Positions 44,402 to 52,171 of a stretch of 64,000 bases of DNA are shown one piece after another (within the stretch, counting starts at the first letter, position 1; each line of letters begins with the position of its first letter). Source of the DNA: Solirubrobacterales bacterium (GTDB lineage: Bacteria; Actinomycetota; Thermoleophilia; Solirubrobacterales; Solirubrobacteraceae); the NCBI GenBank assembly GCA_947474595.1, contig CANJIV010000001.1, forward strand, positions 248,001 through 312,000. The letters are read 5' to 3'. The translations under genes and the position numbers were made by a program. Below the pieces are notes generated by a model. The model had not been told where the DNA came from, ran no database searches, and saw only the letters and a list, made by a program, of their open reading frames with translations.

Positions 44402-45238
44402 CTAAGTTAATGACTCCTCTTGGGCCTCAGTATCGGATACGACGTGTTCTACTGAAAGCGCCGTCGAGCGCTTAACTCGCTCCACTAGATCTGAGCGCTG
44501 CCACCCCGAGCGGGTAGCTGGCAGCGTAGAGATTACGATCTCGTCGACGCGGTAGAACTGCATGGCGTTCATGATCGCCGTGAAGGGGTCAGGGTCGCCG
44601 ATGGCGCCTGTCGCCTCTAGGCCGCCTTCGGTCATCTGATCAAGCGTCTCTGCGAGGCGCTTACGGGTCGCTTGAGCGTGGTGACCATGTCCGCCATCAA
44701 GTGGGACGATTACGGTGAAGCGGCGGTGCTTCTCCTTAGCTTTGCCTTGGAGCAGCCCTAGTAGCGGAGCGCTGGCGACGGTCTGATTGGCGATCACGAG
44801 CGTGTGAGTCGTCTCAATACGGTCGGCATCAAGATCCACTACGACGTGGTGAACCGGAACTCCTACCTCGCCAGCGACCCGCCCAACCAGGTCACGCCTT
44901 AACCAGCCCGAACGCGTCTCGGGGTGCGTTGAGACGACGATCTCATCGGGGTGAAAATCGCCAACCGCATCCATTATCGCCGCGAAGGGATCTGGATCCA
45001 TGATCTCACCCGTGGCATGAACGCCCTCCTGGCGCAGCTCCGCAATCGTCGCGTCAACGCGGTGCTGAGCGGCATCGCGGACAGTCTCGTCATATATGAC
45101 GCTACCGGCACGAGGGCGGTTTTGGGGCGCAATCACCAGGACTTCTGGGTTATTGAGCGCGATCGAACGCTCCTTGGTCTTTTCGATCAAGCTGCGTCCG
45201 CCCAGCGTCTCATTAGCTACGACCAAAAGCTTGGCCAT
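44402..45238 (-). CDS. tandem universal-stress-like protein in the oxidase operon
   Basis: A 278-residue protein made of two repeats, each an UspA-like Rossmann fold. Matched parts are LLVVANETL and LVIANQTV, DPDPFAAIMDA and DPDPFTAIMNA, DEIVVSTHPETRSGW and DEIVISTLPATRSGW. The usual ATP-binding GxxGxG loop is not clear. GGAGGAA lies upstream of ATG 45238, so translation should be strong. It sits between ctaD and ctaE, which is unusual for a soluble protein. It could sense nucleotide or redox state for the oxidase; this is inference. Confidence 0.82.
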   Translation of the reverse strand: MAKLLVVANETLGGRSLIEKTKERSIALNNPEVLVIAPQNRPRAGSVIYDETVRDAAQHRVDATIAELRQEGVHATGEIMDPDPFAAIMDAVGDFHPDEIVVSTHPETRSGWLRRDLVGRVAGEVGVPVHHVVVDLDADRIETTHTLVIANQTVASAPLLGLLQGKAKEKHRRFTVIVPLDGGHGHHAQATRKRLAETLDQMTEGGLEATGAIGDPDPFTAIMNAMQFYRVDEIVISTLPATRSGWQRSDLVERVKRSTALSVEHVVSDTEAQEESLT

Positions 45239-45289
45239 CAGAGTTCCTCCGGCGAGAGTACGTGAAGAAGTGATGCGGTCATAGCGACA

Positions 45290-47185
45290 TCACTCCTTCG
45301 TCGGCCGGGTCACCAAACTGCCAGCCGGCTTGGCCTCGACGGGTGAGTTAAAGATTCCGTGCACAGCTCCCGGAACACCGTATTCGTATGGCCCACCAAC
45401 AACAGTGGGGACGGCGTCAAAGTTAAAGATCGGCGGCGGTGAGGAGACCTGCCATTCGAGCGTGAGCGCCCGCCAAGGATTGGAGCTCGCCTTCGGGCCC
45501 GCGCGCCAGCTAGCGACCATATTCCAGACGAAAACCAGCGTACTTGCGCCAAGCACAAAGCTGGCCATAGAAATGAAGAGGTTCCATCCAGCGAACTGCT
45601 CCGCGTAGTCGGCGACCCTGCGAGGCATTCCCTGCAGACCCACCACGTGCATCGGACCGAATGTGAGGTTAAAGCCGACGAAGGTAAGCCAGAAGTGAAT
45701 CTTGCCGAGTCGTTCGTCGTACATGCGCCCAGTCATCTTCGGGAACCAGTAGTAGACGCCGGCGAAGATCGTAAAGAGGGAGCCACCGAAGAGGACGTAG
45801 TGGATGTGGGCGACGATGAAATAGGTATCTGAGACGTAGATCGTCACCGGGATCATCGCCAGCATCACGCCGCTGATGCCACCGAGGGTGAACATCGTTA
45901 GGAAGCCGAGTGCGAAGAGCATCGGCGTGTCGAGCTTGAGCACTCCGCGCCAAAGCGTGGCCAGCCACGAGAAGATCTTGATCCCTGTCGGGATTGCGAT
46001 GATCGCCGTCGTGATCATCATCGGCACACGGATCCAAGCCTGCATACCCGAGACGAACATGTGATGGGCCCAGACGCTGAAGCCTAAGACGACGATAGCT
46101 AGCAACGAGAACGCCATCATGCGATAACCGAAGATCGGCTTTCGTGCCTTCACACTGAGGATCTCGCTGACTATCCCGAAGCCTGGCAGCATCATGATGT
46201 AGACCGCCGGGTGCGAGTAGAACCAGAAGACGTGCTGATACATCAACACGTCACCGCCCCGAGCCGCGTTAAAGAAGTTAAAGCCCAACGCCCAGTCGAG
46301 CAGAACGAAGAATTGAGATGCCGCGACAAACGGGGTCGCGATAACGACCAGCAGTGACGTCGAGAAGTTCGCCCAGACCAGCAGCGGCATGCGCCAGAAG
46401 CTCATGCCTGGCGCACGCATGGTGATGATCGTGACCAAGAAGTTCAGCGCCGTAGCGATTGAGGAGGCGCCGGCAAACTGCACGCCGATCGTAAACATCA
46501 TCTGCCCAAGTGGCGCGTCAGTGGAGAGTGGTGCGTAGGCAGTCCAACCGGTGGCGAACGAGCCACCGGGCGCGAAGAAGCTCAAAAGCATCAAGGTGCC
46601 AGCAACCGGCAACATCCAGAAGGAGAGCGCGTTAAGGCGCGGGAACGCCATATCTGGCGCACCGATCATCAGCGGCAGGACGTAGTTGGCTAGCCCTGCG
46701 AAGACGGGGATGATGAAGAGGAAGATCAGCAGCGAGGCGTGGACGGAGAAGAGACCGTTATAGGTCTGGGCGTTGACGAACTGAGCACCTGGCGCGGCAA
46801 GCTCAGCGCGGATCAGCATCGCCATCGCGCCGCCAACCAACATGAAAAAGAAAGAAGTACAGACGTACTGGATACCGATGACCTTGTGGTCGGTATTGAC
46901 CTTGAAGTAATCCCTCCAACTCTTAGCTCCGTGGCTAGAGTGATCCTCTGCCCGCGTCGGGCGTCCTGCGGCCCAGTAGAACCAGTAGTCGAAGGTGCCC
47001 AGACCAACCAAGAAGAAGAACGGGGCACCTAGCATCGCTACGACTGTGATCGCGTAGCCATCGATTAGCGGGTCGTAGCTATAGAGCGCACGGATCAGCG
47101 TCGTGAGGCCGAAGCAGAAGGCGATCCCGAGTAGCGTGAATGCGCCCGCGCGGTACCAACCGGGAGCGCGAAGCTTGGCTGCCAT
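45290..47185 (-). CDS. ctaD: cytochrome c oxidase subunit I, A2-type
   Basis: A 631-residue heme-copper oxidase subunit holding heme a, heme a3 and CuB. Instead of the usual GHPEVY it has YSHPAVY (residues 323-329), so the D-channel Glu is missing and the Tyr-Ser pair of A2-type oxidases replaces it. The His-Tyr crosslink pair, the VWAHHMF histidines, the K-channel Lys (IPTGIK) and the D-channel entry Asp (APDMAF) are kept. Two extra spans precede the usual start. ATG 47185 has a clear GGAG upstream; the frame to 47254 adds 23 residues overlapping ctaC. It follows ctaC by 28 bases. Confidence 0.93.
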   Translation of the reverse strand: MAAKLRAPGWYRAGAFTLLGIAFCFGLTTLIRALYSYDPLIDGYAITVVAMLGAPFFFLVGLGTFDYWFYWAAGRPTRAEDHSSHGAKSWRDYFKVNTDHKVIGIQYVCTSFFFMLVGGAMAMLIRAELAAPGAQFVNAQTYNGLFSVHASLLIFLFIIPVFAGLANYVLPLMIGAPDMAFPRLNALSFWMLPVAGTLMLLSFFAPGGSFATGWTAYAPLSTDAPLGQMMFTIGVQFAGASSIATALNFLVTIITMRAPGMSFWRMPLLVWANFSTSLLVVIATPFVAASQFFVLLDWALGFNFFNAARGGDVLMYQHVFWFYSHPAVYIMMLPGFGIVSEILSVKARKPIFGYRMMAFSLLAIVVLGFSVWAHHMFVSGMQAWIRVPMMITTAIIAIPTGIKIFSWLATLWRGVLKLDTPMLFALGFLTMFTLGGISGVMLAMIPVTIYVSDTYFIVAHIHYVLFGGSLFTIFAGVYYWFPKMTGRMYDERLGKIHFWLTFVGFNLTFGPMHVVGLQGMPRRVADYAEQFAGWNLFISMASFVLGASTLVFVWNMVASWRAGPKASSNPWRALTLEWQVSSPPPIFNFDAVPTVVGGPYEYGVPGAVHGIFNSPVEAKPAGSLVTRPTKE

Positions 47186-47213
47186 TAGAAGTTCTCCTTC
47201 ATCGCTGACAAGA

Positions 47214-47942
47214 TTAGCTTGCCGCGCCCTTCTGCTGGGCGACCATCCACGCATCGAAGCGCTCTCTGCTCAAGACATGTGCAGTCTGGCGCATCGTTGA
47301 GTGACCAAGGCCGCACAGTTCGGCGCAGACGATCGCGTAGTCACCCGTGCGCGTAGGCGTGATTCGGTAGCTACCAGTAATGCCCGGCACGGCATCCATC
47401 TTGATCCGAAAAGCCGGAACCCAGAAGTCGTGGATCACGTCGACGCTCTTGATCTTGAATTCGATCGACTGGCCCTGGGGCACGTAAAGTTGATTGGTGC
47501 GTACCGGCTTACCGCCGGGTTGTGGGTACTCGAAGGTCCATGTGAACTGCTGGCCGGTGACGACTACTACCATCTCCGAAGACGGTTTCTTGTCGATCGT
47601 CTCAAGTACCTGCCAAGCGTAGATCACAAGTCCGACGATGATAATCGCCGGAAGGGCCGTCCAGATGACCTCGAGCCGCGTGTTGCCATGTGTCGGGGGA
47701 CCGTCCTTGAGCTCCTCGCCCGGCCGCTGGCGAAACTTAATTATCGCCGTGCCGACAACGACCATCACCAAAACAAAGACGGGAACCGAGGCGATAATCA
47801 GGACGTCCCAGAGCGTGTCTATCTCCTTAGCCTGAGTAGACGCCTGCGCAGGGAACCAGTCGATCCAGAGGCCCAAGGCGATGCCAATCGCTGACGCGAT
47901 AACACCGACCACGACCATCTGGCCGAGCGTCCGCCTATCCAC
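47214..47942 (-). CDS. ctaC: cytochrome c oxidase subunit II (A2 set)
   Basis: A 242-residue subunit with two membrane spans (about 8-28 and 45-68) and a third hydrophobic stretch at 97-112, followed by the cupredoxin domain. All CuA ligands are present: His171, Cys206, Glu208, Cys210, His214 and Met217 (CAELCGLGHSTM). The aromatic patch for electron entry is in GQQFTWTFEYP. It has no fused cytochrome c domain, so a separate donor is needed. GTG start at 47942. It heads the A2 operon. A 175-base region upstream should carry the promoter. Confidence 0.93.
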   Translation of the reverse strand: MDRRTLGQMVVVGVIASAIGIALGLWIDWFPAQASTQAKEIDTLWDVLIIASVPVFVLVMVVVGTAIIKFRQRPGEELKDGPPTHGNTRLEVIWTALPAIIIVGLVIYAWQVLETIDKKPSSEMVVVVTGQQFTWTFEYPQPGGKPVRTNQLYVPQGQSIEFKIKSVDVIHDFWVPAFRIKMDAVPGITGSYRITPTRTGDYAIVCAELCGLGHSTMRQTAHVLSRERFDAWMVAQQKGAAS

Positions 47943-48092
47943 GGTTATTCCTCGACATCTCCATCTCGCTGCCCATCCTATGTGACGGGGGCGCGGAGCG
48001 GCGAGCCGGTGCGACTTGGGATTGAAATATCAAGCAAAAAGGGGCCACTGACGGCCCGACAGCAGGAGGCCCAATAGGCCCAACCATTTTCC

Positions 48093-48119
48093 AAGGGCGC
48101 CCTATAAGGGATTGCCCTT
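48093..48119 (-). terminator. terminator-like hairpin at the end of the AraC-type gene
   Basis: AAGGGC (48093-48098) pairs with GCCCTT (48114-48119), with CCCT and AGGG nested inside. It overlaps the stop codon of the minus-strand regulator gene and lies upstream of ctaC. Only a weak A/T stretch follows. It may insulate ctaC from the regulator gene. Confidence 0.5.
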
Positions 48120-48540
48120 AGGCTGCCTTGGGGAGACTGAGAACTTGATCTGCCCGCTCGCCGAGGCCACCCTCGGGGAGCGTTGGGAGGGCTTGGCTAG
48201 CTCGATAGTCAGAAGGCAAGACTCCGTGAAAGCGATGGAACGCCTTGGCAAACTGTGCGGGCTGACGGTAGCTGACCATGGCTGCCGCCTCGCGGACCGT
48301 GATGGGCCTGTGCACAAGAAGGTCTGCTGCGTGTCCCATCCTCACCGAGGTCAGGTGCTCTCGGAAGGTGGTGTTCCCGATCTCAAAGTAGATGCGCTGC
48401 AGCTGACGCCGGGAAGAGGCAACGCGATGCGCGACCTCGTCGAGGCAGAGATTGCGAGCGTACTCCTGATCGACGATCGCGATGGCGTCAGAGAGGATCT
48501 CGGCGCGGTTGCGCAGCGTGTGCGGTCTGTGGTTGGTCAT
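48118..48540 (-). CDS. AraC-family transcriptional regulator, DNA-binding domain only
   Basis: A 140-residue protein that is almost entirely an AraC/XylS double helix-turn-helix domain. Helix elements are LDEVAHRVASSRRQLQRIYF (first HTH) and TVREAAAMVSYRQPAQFAKAF followed by HRFHGVLPSDYR (second HTH, with the family signature). No sensor domain is attached, so a partner or abundance control is likely. It diverges from the CBS-domain gene, and two 17-bp direct repeats are in the shared upstream region. It is read toward the A2 oxidase operon. Confidence 0.87.
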   Translation of the reverse strand: MTNHRPHTLRNRAEILSDAIAIVDQEYARNLCLDEVAHRVASSRRQLQRIYFEIGNTTFREHLTSVRMGHAADLLVHRPITVREAAAMVSYRQPAQFAKAFHRFHGVLPSDYRASQALPTLPEGGLGERADQVLSLPKAA

Positions 48541-48603
48541 GGAAGTCGTACCATGGATCCGATGGGAGTACCCACCAAGGGCCGCTTAATCGCAGCCGGA
48601 CAA

Positions 48604-48640
48604 TGTAGAGCGTGTACAAAGACTGTAGAGCGTGTACAAA
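48604..48640. promoter_or_regulatory. two 17-bp direct repeats, likely operator
   Basis: TGTAGAGCGTGTACAAA occurs at 48604-48620 and again at 48624-48640, identical and spaced 20 bases start to start, which is about two helical turns. Tandem sites in the same orientation are typical of AraC-family regulators. They lie between the divergent AraC-type gene and the CBS-domain gene. The next bases, ACTATACAGG, contain a -10-like TATACA on the plus strand, about 80 bases before the CBS start codon. Confidence 0.65.
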
Positions 48641-48731
48641 CACTATACAGGAACTGGAGGCTAACGGCGTTGAAGCTGCGCGCAGCGCAGCGGTGGTATA
48701 ACTTTGAGTCAATCCACACAAGGAGGCAGAG

Positions 48732-49148
48732 ATGTCAGTGCGGGATGGAATGACAGCCGTGACACTCACCGTCGGCCCAGACCACACCCTGCGCTACGCG
48801 GCGCGTCTGATGGCCGAACGGCGTGTAGGAGCAGCAGTTGTCGTCGATCCAGAGTCACCGGGCCCAGGAATCATCACCGAGCGCGATGTCCTCTACTCAA
48901 TCGGCGCCGGCGAAGACCCCGACCGTGAGATGGTCGCCGACCATCTCACTAAAGACCTCGTCTTTGCGAGTCCGGATTGGTCGCTAGAAGAGGCCGCGGT
49001 AGCGATGATGCGTGGGAGCTTTCGGCATCTCGTGGTAATCGATGACGGTGAGATAGTCGGCATCCTCTCCGTGCGCGACATTGTTCGCGTCTGGACAGGC
49101 GAGGGCGCCTGCTGCGAGGTGCCCGCTAGGGCAACTGCCAGAGCCTAG
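48732..49148 (+). CDS. CBS-domain pair protein
   Basis: A 138-residue protein with two CBS motifs forming a Bateman module that binds adenine nucleotides. CBS1 runs about 5-60 (HTLRYAARLMAERRVGAAVVV and GIITERDVLY), CBS2 about 68-125 (DWSLEEAAVAMMRGSFRHLVVI and VGILSVRDIV). A strong AAGGAGG lies 6 bases before ATG 48732. No enzyme domain is attached, so it may sense energy charge and act on another protein. It lies between the two oxidase operons, opposite in direction to both. Confidence 0.9.
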   Translation: MSVRDGMTAVTLTVGPDHTLRYAARLMAERRVGAAVVVDPESPGPGIITERDVLYSIGAGEDPDREMVADHLTKDLVFASPDWSLEEAAVAMMRGSFRHLVVIDDGEIVGILSVRDIVRVWTGEGACCEVPARATARA

Positions 49149-49157
49149 TACGCAGCG

Positions 49158-49388
49158 CTAGCGGTGATGCTCGGGCGGAAGCCCTGAGAACTCATGGCGC
49201 GCGTCGGCGATCATGCGGATGATGGCACCGACAAGAACTATCGCGCCGATAACAAGCACGACGACCGAAGTCGTAAGGCCAATCAGGAACACCGCTAAGC
49301 CAGCTGCAAGAACCAGCGGCACGATGGTCGGCCCAGGGAGATGGATCTCCTCGCCAACGGGTGGCGTGATGTTCTCGATCTCAGCCAT
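49158..49388 (-). CDS. two-span small membrane protein, possible oxidase subunit IV-like
   Basis: A 76-residue protein with two membrane spans (about 22-40 and 43-60) and soluble ends. The N-terminal EIHLPGPTIVPLVLAAGLAV resembles the small subunit IV-like proteins or C-terminal extensions of actinobacterial oxidases, as far as I remember. The ATG overlaps the TAA of the 36-residue gene upstream by one base (TAATG), so both are made together with the A1 oxidase. It might supply the extra span pair that the A2 CtaD has at its N-terminus. Confidence 0.68.
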   Translation of the reverse strand: MAEIENITPPVGEEIHLPGPTIVPLVLAAGLAVFLIGLTTSVVVLVIGAIVLVGAIIRMIADARHEFSGLPPEHHR

Positions 49389-49498
49389 TAGGAGACGTAG
49401 AGAGCGGCAGCGAGGAATGAGAGACCGAACATCAAAACCACGACCATGCCAAGCAGGAGGCCGGAGCGGATGTTGCGGCGAGCGAGTTTTTTGTCCAT
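49388..49498 (-). CDS. 36-residue membrane protein resembling the Cox11 membrane anchor
   Basis: ATG at 49498, TAA ending at 49388, coupled by TAATG to the two-span gene. The sequence begins MDKKLARRNIRSGLLLGM and continues as one span (MVVVLMFGLSFLAAALY) that ends in VS. The pattern (basic RRN, span, MFG, LY) resembles the N-terminal anchor of Cox11-type CtaG copper chaperones, but the copper domain with its Cys pair is absent. It may be a remnant or a functional mini-subunit. There is no strong Shine-Dalgarno. It lies 30 bases after ctaB. Confidence 0.65.
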   Translation of the reverse strand: MDKKLARRNIRSGLLLGMVVVLMFGLSFLAAALYVS

Positions 49499-49528
49499 AG
49501 CTGTTTTAGATTCTAGTCGTGTTGCCAG

Positions 49529-50434
49529 TTAGACGTGGCTATCGAGCACCATCGCCGCGAACAGCAGCGCTAGGTAGAGCAGAGAAAATAGATAAAGACG
49601 CAGCGCTGACCGTCGATCCGCCCTGCGGTAGAGCACGACTGCGCCGGCCACGAACAGTGCGCCCAGGATAATTGATGAGGCAAGGTAAATCCCACCAAGC
49701 CCTCCTGCACAAAACGGAAGCTGAGTCACCGCGTAGAGCAGAATTGAGTAGAGCAGGATCTGGCGACGCGTCTCCTTCTCGCCCTTGACGACTGGCAGCA
49801 TCGGTACTCCCACCGCTGCATACTCGTCCTTCATTAACAGGGCCAGCGCCCAGAAGTGCGGAGGAGTCCAGAAAAAGACGATCGCAAAGAGGTAGAAGGC
49901 CTCGCCACTCAGACCGCCCGTCACCGCAGCCCAGCCGACCAGCGGCGGAACGGCACCGGCAGCGCCACCGATCACAATGTTCTGCGTCGAGGTGCGCTTA
50001 AGCCAGACGGTGTAGACGAAGACATAGGTCAGGAAGCCGCCGAAGGCCAGAGCAGCAGCGAGCAGATTGACTGTAGCCGTGAGCCAGATGAAGGAGAGTG
50101 CCGCCAGCACAACCCCATAGATCAATGCCGCTCGCGGCGAGACCCTCCCGGCTGGCACAGGCCGATCGGCCGTGCGCTCCATACGCGCATCGATGTCACG
50201 GTCGTAGTAGTGGTTTACCGCCCCAGCCCCGCCGGCCGAAAGGTACCCGCCGATACAGGTGGCTAGAACGAGCGCCAAAGACGGGTCGCCGGCCACATAC
50301 ATAGTCGCCACAGTTGTAAGCAGCAGCAGCGACTGAACCTTCGGCTTCGTCAGCTCTATGTAGTCAGCGAGAACCTGCCGTGGCCCCGCGTGTACGAGCG
50401 GCTTAGCGCTGGCGCGAGGAGCATCTACGGGCAA
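49529..50434 (-). CDS. ctaB: protoheme IX farnesyltransferase (heme O synthase)
   Basis: A 301-residue UbiA-family membrane enzyme that adds a farnesyl group to heme b, giving heme O for A-type oxidases. The Asp-rich motif is NHYYDRDIDARMERTADRP. The second region has FFWTPPHFWALALLMKDEYA, also diagnostic for CtaB. About nine spans are predicted. The start is probably TTG at 50434, 13 bases after the end of ctaD; no better start is close. It should serve both oxidases. No ctaA (heme A synthase) is visible in the window. Confidence 0.92.
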   Translation of the reverse strand: MPVDAPRASAKPLVHAGPRQVLADYIELTKPKVQSLLLLTTVATMYVAGDPSLALVLATCIGGYLSAGGAGAVNHYYDRDIDARMERTADRPVPAGRVSPRAALIYGVVLAALSFIWLTATVNLLAAALAFGGFLTYVFVYTVWLKRTSTQNIVIGGAAGAVPPLVGWAAVTGGLSGEAFYLFAIVFFWTPPHFWALALLMKDEYAAVGVPMLPVVKGEKETRRQILLYSILLYAVTQLPFCAGGLGGIYLASSIILGALFVAGAVVLYRRADRRSALRLYLFSLLYLALLFAAMVLDSHV

Positions 50435-50446
50435 AGACCTGCGCCC

Positions 50447-52156
50447 CTATGCCGAGACCGACGGGTGGTCCGAGGCCGCTGGCTGAGACGCCCGCTCCAC
50501 CTGTCGCCGAATGTCCTTCATCGGCTCAACCGAACGCACACGCGGCACAACATCAAAATTGTGCGGTGGTGGTGGTGAGCTGGTGAACCACTCAAGTGTG
50601 TTGGCCTTCCAAGGGTCGGGGCCGGCCAGAGGACCCTTACGCAAGCTGCGCACCGCGTTATAGGCGGTCAGGATGACGCCAGCTGCCAAGAGGAAGGAGC
50701 CGAGGGTGGAGATCATGTTGTAAGTCCCCCAGTCGTTGCCTGATGCGTACTCATAGATGCGCCGCGGCATCCCTGAGAGTCCGAGCGAGTGTTGCACGAG
50801 GAAGGTGACGTTAAAGCCAATAAATGTCATCCAGAACGAGAGCTTGCCCATGCTTTCGCTCATCATTCTGCCGGTCACCTTCGGGAACCAGTAGTAGATA
50901 CCCGCGAAGATCGCGTTGACGGCCCCAGCGACTAGGACGTAGTGGAAGTGAGCAACGACGAAGTAACTGTCGTGGAGCTGCCAGTCGATCGGGAAGATGG
51001 CGAGCATGATCCCGGAGATACCGCCGATCACGAAGAGCAGCAGGAATCCGCAGGCGAAGTGCAGCGCTGCCGATGTGACGATTGACCCACGCCATAGCGT
51101 TGCGATCCAGTTGAAGATCTTGACTCCTGTGGGGATCGCGATCAACATCGAACCGATCGTGAAGAAGGCCAAAATCACCGTCGCGGTCGGAGTGGTGAAC
51201 ATGTGATGGGCCCAAACCAGTAGCCCTAAGAAGGCGATAGCCATCGCCGAAGCGACGATCGCCTTGTACCCAAAGATGGGCTTTCGCGCAAAGACGGGCA
51301 GCACCTCGGAGATAATGCCGAAGGCTGGCAAGATCATGATGTAGACCTCAGGGTGGCCAAAGAACCAGAAGAGGTGCTGCCATAAGAGTGGCGATCCGCC
51401 AGCGGTGGGATTAAAGAAGTTCGTCCCGAAGTGACGATCGGTCAGCAACAAAGTGACCGCGGCGGCAATTGTCGGGAAGGCCAAGATGACTAGAACCGAC
51501 TGGATCAGGATCGTCCAACAGAAGAGTGGCAGACGCGACCACCCCATCCCCGGAGCCCTCATATTTATGATCGTGGCGCAGAAGTTGATCGCGCCCAATA
51601 TCGAAGCTATCCCCGTGAGGTGGATCAAGAAGATCCAAGCGTCGATGCCGCCTGTTGGCGAGTAGGCAAGATTGGAGAGCGGTGCGTAGCTCGTCCAGCC
51701 TGCCTCGGGCGGCGAGAAGAGCAGCGACCCGTAGAAGACGGCCGCGCCCATCGTCAGGAGCCAGAACGAAAGTGCATTGAGGCGCGGGAACGCCATGTCG
51801 CGCGCGCCGATCATCAGCGGGACCATGTAGTTAGCCAGGCCAGCCATCATCGGCATGACAAATAGGAAGACCATCGTCGTGCCGTGCATCGTGAGCAGGC
51901 CGTTGTAGGTCTGCGGGTCGACAAAGCTATTTTCGGGCACACCCAACTGGATGCGCATCAAGAGTGCCTCGACGCCGCCGATAATGAAGAAGGCGAAGGC
52001 GAATACCATGTACATGATCCCGATCTTTTTGTGATCGGTCGTCGTCACCCAAGAGGTCCAGCCCTTGCGCGGTGGGTTTGCGTTGCTAACCGTTATCTGC
52101 GGGCGGGCGATAGCGACGGCTGTGTTAGTTTCGGGTGGGAGTGTGGTGGTAGACAT
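50447..52156 (-). CDS. ctaD: cytochrome c oxidase subunit I, A1-type
   Basis: A 569-residue heme-copper oxidase subunit with 12 spans. The D-channel Glu is present in GHPEVY (Glu270), the mark of A1-type enzymes, and the crosslinked His-Tyr pair is in the same motif. VWAHHMF, IPTGVKIF (K-channel Lys) and ARDMAFPRLN (D-channel entry Asp) are complete. It lacks the two N-terminal spans found in the A2 protein. It follows its ctaC by about 15 bases. No subunit III gene follows it; ctaB comes next. Confidence 0.94.
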   Translation of the reverse strand: MSTTTLPPETNTAVAIARPQITVSNANPPRKGWTSWVTTTDHKKIGIMYMVFAFAFFIIGGVEALLMRIQLGVPENSFVDPQTYNGLLTMHGTTMVFLFVMPMMAGLANYMVPLMIGARDMAFPRLNALSFWLLTMGAAVFYGSLLFSPPEAGWTSYAPLSNLAYSPTGGIDAWIFLIHLTGIASILGAINFCATIINMRAPGMGWSRLPLFCWTILIQSVLVILAFPTIAAAVTLLLTDRHFGTNFFNPTAGGSPLLWQHLFWFFGHPEVYIMILPAFGIISEVLPVFARKPIFGYKAIVASAMAIAFLGLLVWAHHMFTTPTATVILAFFTIGSMLIAIPTGVKIFNWIATLWRGSIVTSAALHFACGFLLLFVIGGISGIMLAIFPIDWQLHDSYFVVAHFHYVLVAGAVNAIFAGIYYWFPKVTGRMMSESMGKLSFWMTFIGFNVTFLVQHSLGLSGMPRRIYEYASGNDWGTYNMISTLGSFLLAAGVILTAYNAVRSLRKGPLAGPDPWKANTLEWFTSSPPPPHNFDVVPRVRSVEPMKDIRRQVERASQPAASDHPSVSA

Positions 52157-52171
52157 TGGGCCTTGGTTGCT

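Noticed and set aside
48604..48640. CRISPR-like repeat
   Set aside because: Only two copies with a 3-base gap and no spacers; better explained as tandem regulator sites.
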